A DNA stretch of 64,000 nucleotides, from positions 186,001 through 250,000 of the forward strand of contig NZ_APVL01000006.1 of assembly GCF_000565285.1 (NCBI RefSeq). Direction: 5' to 3'. Numbering within the stretch: position 1 is the first letter of the stretch; the number at the start of each line of letters is the position of its first letter. The stretch comes from Cytobacillus firmus DS1 (GTDB lineage: Bacteria; Bacillota; Bacilli; Bacillales; Cytobacillaceae). The notes under the pieces are model-generated. The model saw only the letters and a program-made list of their open reading frames with translations, was not told the origin of the DNA and ran no database searches. Position numbers and translations under genes: made by a program. Positions 18,437 through 25,739 of this stretch are shown in pieces.

Positions 18437-19795
18437 TTAGTGGCTGCCGTTCTTCTGCAGAACTTTAAGGCCTGACCCCATATCAGATGCAAGCACATAA
18501 TTGCGATCTACGAATACACCCCAAATATTGGATTTACTTGGAATATAGACACCAATTTCCTCGGGATTAGATGGATCAGTAATGTCTACTGTCCTTACTC
18601 CGCCAGCATAATGAGAGAGGTACAATGTGTTCCCCTGGACCTTAGGATCGTGGACCGTGGCTCCACCAGGAATCTTCTCAGTGAAATCCGTTCTAAACGT
18701 GCTTAGCAGCTTTGGGTTAGTTTTATCTTTAATATCATAAATCATGGTGTATCCATAGGCACTCTCAAAGCCCTCTCTACTTGGTCCGAATACCTCCCTT
18801 GTTTCAATAAGGACATTCCCGCCTTTAGCTAAATCCATTGAATGGGCAGCTCCCTGAACATCGTTGGCAAAATCAGTTCTGCCAAGGTATACCGGATTTT
18901 TAGCATCACTGATATCAAGCATGATTGTTCCTAAATCCCAGTAGGAGAGGAAGGCTGTTTTCCCGGTTCCATCTGTTTTGACGCTATGTGCAAATGCTGC
19001 CCTTTTAACTCCTTCTTCATCAGTCCAATTATACCCGTCATAATTCTCATCACTTACTTCAGGAATATAATTGCGCGGATTAAATTCATAAATGGTTTCA
19101 GGTGCCGATGGTTTAGAAACGTCTACAATATTAACATCCATCTTCTCACCATGAGAGTATAGGTCGGCATAGCAATTTGCAGTCAGCACATAAACATTAT
19201 TTCCCTGGACTGTCAGGTAAAGTTCATGTGTTCCTCTGGCACCCGATGTATCTTCCCAGAACCCGAGCTCTTTCGGTTCCCTTGGATTTGTTACGTCATA
19301 TAATACAAATCCTCCCTTTGCATTTGGGTTGGTGCGATCGACCTTTTGAACGCTGACTGCGGCTAGGTCCCCTTTGAAATGCTTTGTATTAACTGTTTTC
19401 ACAATCACTTTTTCCTGCCAAGTCCCTGGAAGGTGAGCAAATGACGACACTTCCACAGGATTTGAAGGATCTTTCATATCAAATACACGGACACCGCCTT
19501 CTCCTCCATTTTTTGTATGTGTGCCAACATAAGCAAAGCCTTTATGCGCATAAACATCACCTGATGAATTTTGCACCCCCTCTTTAACTTCTTTCAGGGG
19601 AACAGCAGCTACTTCTTGAAGATTTCCTGTATTCTTGCTGCCTTCAAGCAATGGAACAGCTAATTCAACACCGGCCAGACTATCTCCTTTTTCAATACCT
19701 CCACTGAATTCATCATGTGCAAATGCAGCTGTCCCTCCGGCAGAGAGTGCAAGCACCCCTGCCAATGCTGTTTTAATCAGGATTTTCTTTTTCAA
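18437..19795 (-). CDS. secreted LVIVD-repeat protein, probable beta-propeller
   Basis: A 452-residue secreted protein. The signal peptide is KKKILIKTALAGVLALSAG with cleavage near AFA-HDE. The mature part is built of repeats with the pattern V-x-V-x-D-x-x-x-P-x-x-P (VRVFDMKDPSNPVEVSSF, FVLYDVTNPREPKELGFW, VNIVDVSKPSAPETIYEF, IMLDISDAKNPVYLG, VRTVDITDPSNPEEIGVY). This is the LVIVD pattern that folds as a beta-propeller. The start is a TTG at 19795 with AAGGAGGAATCAAT before it. It is monocistronic and no ligand or enzymatic residue is recognised. Confidence 0.85.
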   Translation of the reverse strand: MKKKILIKTALAGVLALSAGGTAAFAHDEFSGGIEKGDSLAGVELAVPLLEGSKNTGNLQEVAAVPLKEVKEGVQNSSGDVYAHKGFAYVGTHTKNGGEGGVRVFDMKDPSNPVEVSSFAHLPGTWQEKVIVKTVNTKHFKGDLAAVSVQKVDRTNPNAKGGFVLYDVTNPREPKELGFWEDTSGARGTHELYLTVQGNNVYVLTANCYADLYSHGEKMDVNIVDVSKPSAPETIYEFNPRNYIPEVSDENYDGYNWTDEEGVKRAAFAHSVKTDGTGKTAFLSYWDLGTIMLDISDAKNPVYLGRTDFANDVQGAAHSMDLAKGGNVLIETREVFGPSREGFESAYGYTMIYDIKDKTNPKLLSTFRTDFTEKIPGGATVHDPKVQGNTLYLSHYAGGVRTVDITDPSNPEEIGVYIPSKSNIWGVFVDRNYVLASDMGSGLKVLQKNGSH

Positions 19796-19998
19796 ATTGA
19801 TTCCTCCTTATTTGTGGTGCTATGTAATCGGTACATTTTAGAATTTAAGCGTCCCGAAATACTGCAGTTTCTATATTAAAGAAAATTCAGAATTTTTAAT
19901 ATCGACAATTCTTCCTATTATTTCTACATAATAAGACATATTCTGCCCCCTTCTATATAACTAGATTACAAGGGATTTTTATTCCTTTTGTCCCCCCC

Positions 19999-20025
19999 AA
20001 AAAAAACACCTTCCGATGGAAGATG
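19999..20025 (-). terminator. terminator of the small basic peptide gene
   Basis: CACCTTCC and GGAAGATG pair around a 3-base loop. On the minus strand it is followed by eight T. It ends 12 bases past the stop of the 35-codon frame. Confidence 0.75.
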
Positions 20026-20036
20026 CCTGCATCAAT

Positions 20037-20144
20037 TTATCTCCTGCTTTTCAGCTTTCTTTTTACTGCCGGAACAACATACTTTTTCACTAAAGTTGCA
20101 CCTTTCTTTACTATAAAAGCTTTTATTAATCTTTTTACAACCAT
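20037..20144 (-). CDS. small strongly basic peptide, 35 residues
   Basis: The frame begins MVVKRLIKAFIVKK and ends VPAVKRKLKSRR; 13 of 35 residues are Lys or Arg and none is acidic. GAGGG stands eight bases before the ATG at 20144. A terminator follows the stop, and a sigma-B-like promoter lies about 45 bases upstream, between this gene and the terminator of the neighbouring operon. It therefore has all the parts of an independent transcription unit. The alternation of hydrophobic and basic residues would allow an amphipathic helix that binds membrane or nucleic acid. No family recognised; function unknown. Confidence 0.6.
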   Translation of the reverse strand: MVVKRLIKAFIVKKGATLVKKYVVPAVKRKLKSRR

Positions 20145-20187
20145 GAACGAATCCCTCATTTCGGTTTGAACATCACTATGATATTCT

Positions 20188-20213
20188 ATACCTTTTCAGT
20201 GTACCCGCTAAAC
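20188..20213 (-). promoter_or_regulatory. candidate sigma-B-type promoter for the small basic peptide
   Basis: On the minus strand GTTTAG and AGGTAT are separated by 14 bases. The general-stress sigma-B consensus is GTTTAA, 12-15 bases, GGGTAT, so each hexamer has one mismatch. Confidence 0.45.
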
Positions 20214-20224
20214 TTCAAATTAAA

Positions 20225-20245
20225 AAGCCCTTCAAGGAAGGGCTT
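20225..20245 (-). terminator. terminator of the nitrilase-acetyltransferase operon
   Basis: AAGCCCTTC and GAAGGGCTT form a perfect 9-bp stem with a 3-base loop, followed on the minus strand by TTTAATTTG. Confidence 0.85.
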
Positions 20246-20254
20246 GCTGACAAA

Positions 20255-20932
20255 TTATAAATGCTTATCCTTAAAAGGATTCTTCCACTCCATCAAGGCG
20301 CCGTAATTAAGTGACTCTTCATCTTCTAAATAATTTTCTGCAACACAAAGAGGTGTCCTGCCGCACCTCAGCAAAAAGGTGATGACCGGATCCTTCTTTT
20401 TCCCATCGATCAATTGCTCAAGATAGTCTTCAGCTGACATTACATGGGCGCATTTATGGTAGCCGGGCATCCGCCCTCCACCGAGCATTCGATCAAGTCC
20501 TAAATTTATGACTGTCTGATACATAGACTGCATCAAAAGTTTGCCAAGCCCAAGCTTGCGGAACCCTGGCCGGACACTGATATCGACAATATATAACGTA
20601 TTGCCTCCAGGACTATGATTGCGTATATAGCCGCTGTCGGTTATTTCTTCCCATGTATGCTTTGGGTGAGAAGGATCAAAGTCAACAATCAGCCCTGTTA
20701 AAGACCCTGCTAATACTCCTTCAACCTCTATGCATAGTGCACCCTCCGGAAAGAGTTCCACATGATTTGTTAATTGCTCCTTATTCCACCATAAATCTGA
20801 AGGAAAAGGCGGCGGAAAGCATTCTGCCTGAATGTCAATTAACTGATCAAAATCCCCTCTGGTATAATTCCTGATTACAGCTTTTACCGGCTTATTCCCG
20901 TCAAACACATAAAATTCGCTTCTATATGCCAT
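20255..20932 (-). CDS. GNAT-family N-acetyltransferase
   Basis: A 225-residue acetyltransferase. The acetyl-CoA site appears as LYIVDISVRPGFRKLGLGKL (motif A, V-x-P-x-x-R-x-x-G-x-G). A second conserved stretch is GGGRMPGYHK, shared with acetyltransferases that accompany nitrilases. It starts three bases after the stop of the nitrilase gene, in the same operon. From memory, Bacillus subtilis YhcX carries these two domains in one chain; here they are separate proteins. The substrate is unknown. Confidence 0.85.
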   Translation of the reverse strand: MAYRSEFYVFDGNKPVKAVIRNYTRGDFDQLIDIQAECFPPPFPSDLWWNKEQLTNHVELFPEGALCIEVEGVLAGSLTGLIVDFDPSHPKHTWEEITDSGYIRNHSPGGNTLYIVDISVRPGFRKLGLGKLLMQSMYQTVINLGLDRMLGGGRMPGYHKCAHVMSAEDYLEQLIDGKKKDPVITFLLRCGRTPLCVAENYLEDEESLNYGALMEWKNPFKDKHL

Positions 20933-20935
20933 TTT

Positions 20936-21811
20936 TCATCCTTCGATATTTTCTTTTTCCCAGTCTACATACAAATCAGTTCTGCGGTCGCGCCAAGTCG
21001 TAACAGAACCGCGTTCGCGAACTTGATATAAAAGGCTGAGATCAATATCAGCAGTCACAATCATATCGTCATTCAGCTCGCCTTCCACCATAATCCCCTT
21101 TGGCGGAAATGGGATATCATTCGGTGTAATGACGGCTGCCTGCCCGAAATTGGCACGCATAAAGTCGACAGTAGGCAGGGAACCAATTGTTCCTGTGACC
21201 ACAACATAAACCTGATTCTCAATCGCTCTTGCATGGCTTGTATAGCGTACACGATGGAAACCATGCCGGTCGTCTGTGCAGGAAGGACAGAAAATAACAT
21301 CTGCTCCTTTTGCTTTAGCCATACGGACGATTTCCGGAAACTCAATGTCATAGCATGTCAGAATAGCTATTCTGCCTTTATCTGTATCGAATACACGGAG
21401 GCCGTCTCCAGGTGACATATTCCACTCATGGACCTCAGTAGGCGTGATATGCAGTTTAGCCTGCTCTTCAATTCGCCCATCCGGATAAAACAAATGTGCC
21501 ACATTATAAAGCCGGCCATCTCTGTTAATAACGTGTGTACCGCCGATTAGATGCATGTTTGTATGTTTAGCAAAATTGGAAAACAGGTTTTTATACTGTT
21601 CAGTAAAACCAGGCAGTTCGTTAATAGTCAGGCTTGTTCCCTGCTCGCTTCCTATGGATAAAAGCTGTGTGGTGAAAAATTCAGGAAATAAGACAAACTC
21701 AGATCCAAACTCCTGGGCAGTTTTAATATAATGCTCACATTGGCTTGCAAACTCTTCAAATGAACGAATGGTGTGCAGATGATACTGCACAGCGGATACA
21801 CGAATTTTCAA
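20936..21811 (-). CDS. carbon-nitrogen hydrolase (nitrilase superfamily)
   Basis: About 291 residues. The Glu-Lys-Cys triad of the superfamily is visible: EFVLFPEFFT (Glu), EEQAKLHITPTE (Lys) and ILTCYDIEFPEI (Cys). It hydrolyses an amide or nitrile; the substrate cannot be told from sequence. The frame reaches an ATG at 21826, but GGGGGAG lies four bases before a TTG at 21811, which gives the usual LKIRVSAVQ beginning, so that start is chosen. Cotranscribed with the acetyltransferase, with which it probably forms a two-step pathway. Confidence 0.87.
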   Translation of the reverse strand: MKIRVSAVQYHLHTIRSFEEFASQCEHYIKTAQEFGSEFVLFPEFFTTQLLSIGSEQGTSLTINELPGFTEQYKNLFSNFAKHTNMHLIGGTHVINRDGRLYNVAHLFYPDGRIEEQAKLHITPTEVHEWNMSPGDGLRVFDTDKGRIAILTCYDIEFPEIVRMAKAKGADVIFCPSCTDDRHGFHRVRYTSHARAIENQVYVVVTGTIGSLPTVDFMRANFGQAAVITPNDIPFPPKGIMVEGELNDDMIVTADIDLSLLYQVRERGSVTTWRDRRTDLYVDWEKENIEG

Positions 21812-22013
21812 TGTACTCCCCCTCATCAGAAAAATGTATAGATGAGTATCACTCTATCTTTAAAAGATTATCAATGATTTTCCTGCAGAGCACAATACTT
21901 TTTTATCGGAATACGAAATTTTTCAATTACCACTATTCCATTTTTCTGCAAATTAATTAAGCTTTCAACCCATAAAAATAAAGCATCACTTTTGACAGAA
22001 ATGCTATATAAAT

Positions 22014-22424
22014 CTATTTATTAAGCTTCCCGAAAGCTGAAATAATGTCTATGCTCTTTTTAAAATCTTTATTAGCAGCTTTTATCACTTTTAAATACAT
22101 ACCCAAAAGAGATTCATTCTGCTTTTGCAGGTCCGCCACTATTTTATTCATCTTATTAAGTTCGGATTTTAAAGCTTGTACTTCCCTTTTTATTCCTGCC
22201 AGCTCCTTTTCCGTATCGCCGCCAGTCTCTGCTGATCCTCCTTCTGTGGGAGCTTCGGGAATTCCCTCTGAATTTTTGCCTATCTCTTCAACCAGTCCAA
22301 TAAATGACTCATCTCTTAATAATTGATTTGCAATCTTAAAGATTGAACTAAGGTCGTGGCTTTTTTCTTCATTTAGCAAATCCTCCGCTATTTGCTTGAC
22401 CGCCTGGACATTATCTTTATTCAT
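22014..22424 (-). CDS. hypothetical protein with C-terminal coiled coil
   Basis: About 136 residues. The N-terminal half is helical and acidic (NVQAVKQIAEDLLNEEKS), then comes a Gly/Ser/Thr/Glu-rich linker at about residues 58-75. A coiled coil follows (IKREVQALKSELNKMNKIVA), and the tail is basic (VIKAANKDFKKSIDIISAFG). No domain recognised. A TTG at 22439 is an alternative start. A weak hairpin with AGCAT/ATGCT arms and a T-rich tail lies past the stop at about 21979-22002. Soluble and monocistronic. Confidence 0.65.
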   Translation of the reverse strand: MNKDNVQAVKQIAEDLLNEEKSHDLSSIFKIANQLLRDESFIGLVEEIGKNSEGIPEAPTEGGSAETGGDTEKELAGIKREVQALKSELNKMNKIVADLQKQNESLLGMYLKVIKAANKDFKKSIDIISAFGKLNK

Positions 22425-22526
22425 ATCATTCTCTAGCAATTCTCATCAAGTCCTTTCATTGCCAATAATTTACCTTCTATGAAATTAACATAGGATGGAA
22501 ATGACAATCATCTATGGATTAGGAAA

Positions 22527-22550
22527 AAATCCTGGAACCCTCCAGGATTT
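22527..22550 (-). terminator. terminator of the 46-residue membrane peptide gene
   Basis: AAATCCTGGA and TCCAGGATTT form a perfect 10-bp stem with a 4-base loop, followed by T on the minus strand. Confidence 0.8.
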
Positions 22551-22560
22551 TTAACTGTTT

Positions 22561-22701
22561 TTAAGCATCTGCAACTGAGCATCTTAGAACACTGCAAATT
22601 AATGAACGCAGTCCTGGCTGTGCAGAAGGAGCCAGTAATCCTGCAAGCAGATATACTACAAGTAAAAGCACTGCAAGTAAAATTTCTCCAAGTCCTAACA
22701 T
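22561..22701 (-). CDS. small single-pass membrane peptide, 46 residues
   Basis: The frame begins MLGLGEILLAVLLLVVYLLA, a hydrophobic helix long enough to cross the membrane. About 25 polar residues follow, with two cysteines (SLICSVLRCSVADA). A strong ribosome site AGGGGGG stands nine bases before the ATG, and a terminator follows 10 bases after the stop. A TATAAT at 22729-22734 (minus strand) could be its -10 box, and a GATAAC-8-GTTATC dyad lies just upstream at 22737-22756. No family recognised. The combination of signals makes it a probable real gene. Confidence 0.6.
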   Translation of the reverse strand: MLGLGEILLAVLLLVVYLLAGLLAPSAQPGLRSLICSVLRCSVADA

Positions 22702-22841
22702 TCCATTTGTCCCCCCTTACAAAGTACAATTATAAGGATAACCTTACGCTGTTATCGTATGTTCCAAACTTGGACATGCATAAACAAATATCCCGGCCAT
22801 TCAAAAATTGGCACTTGTCCACCCAATGCCGTCCAATAAAA

Positions 22842-22868
22842 AATCCGGCCCTTTAACAGAGCCAGATT
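22842..22868 (-). terminator. terminator of the PTS gene
   Basis: AATCCGGC and GCCAGATT pair (one G-U on the RNA) and are followed on the minus strand by TTTTATT. Confidence 0.75.
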
Positions 22869-22875
22869 GCCAATT

Positions 22876-24255
22876 TTATAGTTTCTTTTTCATTTCATTT
22901 GAAAGGAATTCTACATCCGTTCCCACAATGACCTGCAGACTGTTTTTGCTGAGTTTTATGACTCCTTTTGCTCCCAGCTGTTTTAATTGCCCCTCATCGA
23001 CAAGAGACATATCTTTAACCATTAAACGAAGGCGGGTTACACAATTATCGATTTCTTCAAGGTTTTCTTTACCTCCCAGAGCCTCGAGATAAGCAACTGC
23101 TGCTTCAGTATATTTACCCTTAAGAGAAGTATTCCCTTCAAATTCACCTTCAATTTCATCTTCCCTTCCAGGTGTTTTCAAATCCAGTTTCTTGATCAGG
23201 AAATAGAAAACCGCAAAATACAGAAGGGCATACAGGAGACCTATCCCGGCCAGAAGAACCGGCTTCTGGGCAATGCCAAAGTTTAGAATATAATCGAGGG
23301 CGCCTGCTGAGAACCCGAAACCATGATGAATATCCAGGACATAGGTAATGGACATAGCCAGACCTGTCAAAGCAGCATGAATTAAATATAGAACCGGTGA
23401 TAAGAACATAAACAGGAATTCAATCGGCTCTGTAATACCTGTCAGGAAGGAAGTAAATGCGAGTCCAGCCATCGCCCCTGCCACTGCTTTCCTTCTTTCC
23501 TTCTTTGCAGCCGCAACCATGGCCAGAGCTGCACCAGGCAGCCCAAACATCATAATAGGAAAGAATCCTGTCATAAAGATTCCAGCAGACGGATCTTTTG
23601 CAAGAAAGCGCCATAAATCTCCTTTGATGACATCCCCTGCTGCATTGGTAAACTCGCCGAACTCAAACCAGACAAGTGTGTTCAGTATATGATGGAGACC
23701 AACCGGAATTAATAGACGGTTCAGGAATCCGAAGACCCCGACACCTGCTGCACCTGCACCGATTATCCAATCGCCGACATTGTTAATGCCTGCCTGGACC
23801 GGCGGCCATACATACCCGAACAAAAATGCAATGACAATCATAACGAGTGAAGTGATAATCGGCACAAACCGTTTTCCCCCAAAGAAACCAAGCCATTCCG
23901 GCAGCTTAATATCATGATATTTATTGTATAATAGCCCTGCAATAATACCGGAAATGATCCCTCCAAAAACACCCATATTGACCGTTTCGTTTATCGCCGC
24001 GGCACCTTCAGTCAGTACAAAATAACCCACTGCACCAGCAAGGGCAGCTGCACCGCTGCCATCCTTAGAAAAACCGATGGCAATTCCGATGGCAAACAAG
24101 AGAGCCAAATGTCCAAATACAGCATTCCCGGCTGCAGATATAAATGGAATTCCCAAAAGGTCATCCTGTCCCAGCCTCAGCAACAGTGCAGCAGCAGGCA
24201 TAACTGCAATCGGCAGCATTAAAGACTTGCCAATCTTCTGTAAAAACCCCAACAT
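22876..24255 (-). CDS. nagP: PTS transporter EIICB, N-acetylglucosamine type
   Basis: A 459-residue permease. The N-terminal EIIC domain (about residues 1-375) has roughly ten membrane helices and the family stretches GLHHILNTLVWFEFGEF and GITEPIEFLFMFLSP. The C-terminal EIIB domain (about 385-459) has the phosphorylated cysteine in EIDNCVTRLRLMVKD. The IIC-IIB order and the GLHH motif match NagE/NagP GlcNAc permeases. MurP, the MurNAc permease, has IIB first. No EIIA is attached, so a shared EIIA is needed. It is the last of four murein recycling genes in line. Confidence 0.85.
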   Translation of the reverse strand: MLGFLQKIGKSLMLPIAVMPAAALLLRLGQDDLLGIPFISAAGNAVFGHLALLFAIGIAIGFSKDGSGAAALAGAVGYFVLTEGAAAINETVNMGVFGGIISGIIAGLLYNKYHDIKLPEWLGFFGGKRFVPIITSLVMIVIAFLFGYVWPPVQAGINNVGDWIIGAGAAGVGVFGFLNRLLIPVGLHHILNTLVWFEFGEFTNAAGDVIKGDLWRFLAKDPSAGIFMTGFFPIMMFGLPGAALAMVAAAKKERRKAVAGAMAGLAFTSFLTGITEPIEFLFMFLSPVLYLIHAALTGLAMSITYVLDIHHGFGFSAGALDYILNFGIAQKPVLLAGIGLLYALLYFAVFYFLIKKLDLKTPGREDEIEGEFEGNTSLKGKYTEAAVAYLEALGGKENLEEIDNCVTRLRLMVKDMSLVDEGQLKQLGAKGVIKLSKNSLQVIVGTDVEFLSNEMKKKL

Positions 24256-24361
24256 TTTTACACACCTCTTTCTCCATGGATTATTACATAATATGAACAG
24301 GCTTTATAATTCAGTACCAAGTACCATCAGTGTTATGCTGACCCGCCATGTATTAAAAAAA

Positions 24362-24389
24362 GAACCTGGCGCATAATGCCGCCAGGTTC
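24362..24389 (-). terminator. terminator after namZ
   Basis: GAACCTGGCG and CGCCAGGTTC form a perfect 10-bp stem with an 8-base loop. The minus strand continues with seven T. Confidence 0.9.
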
Positions 24390-24401
24390 TTTCCTGCGAA
24401 T

Positions 24402-25664
24402 TTAATAGATTAGATATTCTTCGCGTGTCTTTTTGAATTGTTTTAATTCGTTTTCCCATTTAGAGGAGATTTCTTCAACAGTTTTTCCTTCCACAATGGC
24501 TTCACGTACCCAGCCATTGCCCACCAGGTTGTCAAAGAATGAAATTCCAGCACTGTTCTCTGCACGGAATTCGAATTCTTCCGGATACATATCATGGATC
24601 GCCTTCACGATGTGAAGTCCTGTCTCGACAGGCTTGAATGCATCGCGATGTGTCACATGAATCTGAATCCCATGGGAAAGCTGTCCTGCATGCTTAGAGA
24701 AGCTTGGTGTAAACGAAGCAGCTCTGAAGGTTACCCCCGGAAGATTAAGACTGTTTAAATGTCCAGCCAAGTCATCAGCGTTGATAAATGGAGCACCAAT
24801 TAATTCAAACGGCTTTGTTGTTCCGCGCCCCTCAGAAACATTCGTCCCTTCAATCAAAGCGGCACCCGGATATACTAAAGCTGTATCCAGCGTTGGCATA
24901 TTAGGAGACGGCATGACAAACGGAAGGCGGGTGTCATCGTAATACATATTGCGCTTCCATGCATTCATCTTGACAACAGTTAAGTCTGCACCAATTTCAA
25001 ACTCTTCATTAAACAATTCGGCCAGTTCACCTACAGTCATGCCATGGCGAAGCGGAATCGGGTAATTCCCCACAAAGGAGGAATACTTCATATCAAGCAC
25101 TGGCCCTTCAACCTTTGTTCCACCTTGAGGATTTGGCCTGTCCAGCACGATAAAAGGGATATTGTTTTCTTTTGCTGCTTCCATGGCATAAGCCATTGTG
25201 TAAATATACGTGTAAAAACGTGTCCCGACATCCTGGATATCAAACAGAAGCACGTCAATATTTTCAAGCATTTCAGGTGTAGGCTTTTTGGTTTTTCCAT
25301 ATAAGCTGTAAACGGGAAGCCCTGTCTTTTCATCGATATAATAATCAACATATTCTCCCGCCTGCGCACTTCCACGGACTCCATGCTCCGGGCCATATAA
25401 AGCTGTTAACTCCACGTCCGGATCATTGTGCAGAGTATCAACAATGCTGTTTAATTTCTGGTCGACCCCAGTCGGGTTTGTAATTAGGCCAACCCGTTTT
25501 CCTTCAATAAGGTCTTTTTTATCATCCAAAAGGACTTCAACGCCAAGCTCAAACTTCTTTTTCTTGCCTTTTCCTTTGCCATTGCCGTTATCTGCTAGCA
25601 CAACAGTTAAAGAAGAGAGTACGAGAATCATTGTCAAAAAACCCATAAACCATTTCTTCATCAT
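24402..25664 (-). CDS. namZ: secreted DUF1343 exo-beta-N-acetylmuramidase NamZ
   Basis: A 420-residue protein with a signal peptide (MKKWFMGFLTMILVLSS, cleavage near VLA-DNG), a short Gly/Lys-rich linker, and a DUF1343 domain. Conserved blocks: GKRVGLITNPTGVD, LYGPEHGVRG, VLLFDIQDVGTRFYTYI, VLDRPNPQGG, EGTNVSEGRGTTKPFELIGAP. The family (YbbC/NamZ) releases MurNAc from non-reducing ends of peptidoglycan fragments. Together with NagZ and AmiE it degrades muropeptides outside the cell. Ribosome site GGGAGGGG precedes two adjacent ATG codons. Confidence 0.9.
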   Translation of the reverse strand: MMKKWFMGFLTMILVLSSLTVVLADNGNGKGKGKKKKFELGVEVLLDDKKDLIEGKRVGLITNPTGVDQKLNSIVDTLHNDPDVELTALYGPEHGVRGSAQAGEYVDYYIDEKTGLPVYSLYGKTKKPTPEMLENIDVLLFDIQDVGTRFYTYIYTMAYAMEAAKENNIPFIVLDRPNPQGGTKVEGPVLDMKYSSFVGNYPIPLRHGMTVGELAELFNEEFEIGADLTVVKMNAWKRNMYYDDTRLPFVMPSPNMPTLDTALVYPGAALIEGTNVSEGRGTTKPFELIGAPFINADDLAGHLNSLNLPGVTFRAASFTPSFSKHAGQLSHGIQIHVTHRDAFKPVETGLHIVKAIHDMYPEEFEFRAENSAGISFFDNLVGNGWVREAIVEGKTVEEISSKWENELKQFKKTREEYLIY

Positions 25665-25689
25665 TTTTCCCCTCCCAGGTTAAGGATGA

Positions 25690-25720
25690 GGTACATGCAA
25701 GAACTAGTTGTGCATGTACC
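25690..25720. other. intergenic hairpin between nagZ and namZ
   Basis: GGTACATGCA and TGCATGTACC form a perfect 10-bp stem. The 11-base loop contains the palindrome AACTAGTT. There is no T-run on the minus strand, so it is more likely an mRNA processing or stability element, or a protein site, than a terminator. Confidence 0.5.
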
Positions 25721-25739
25721 CATACTTTTTAATGCCTTT

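Noticed and set aside
22508-22729. 73-codon minus-strand frame overlapping the 46-residue membrane peptide
   Set aside because: It is in another frame, lacks a ribosome site and runs through the terminator; the 46-codon frame has all the signals.
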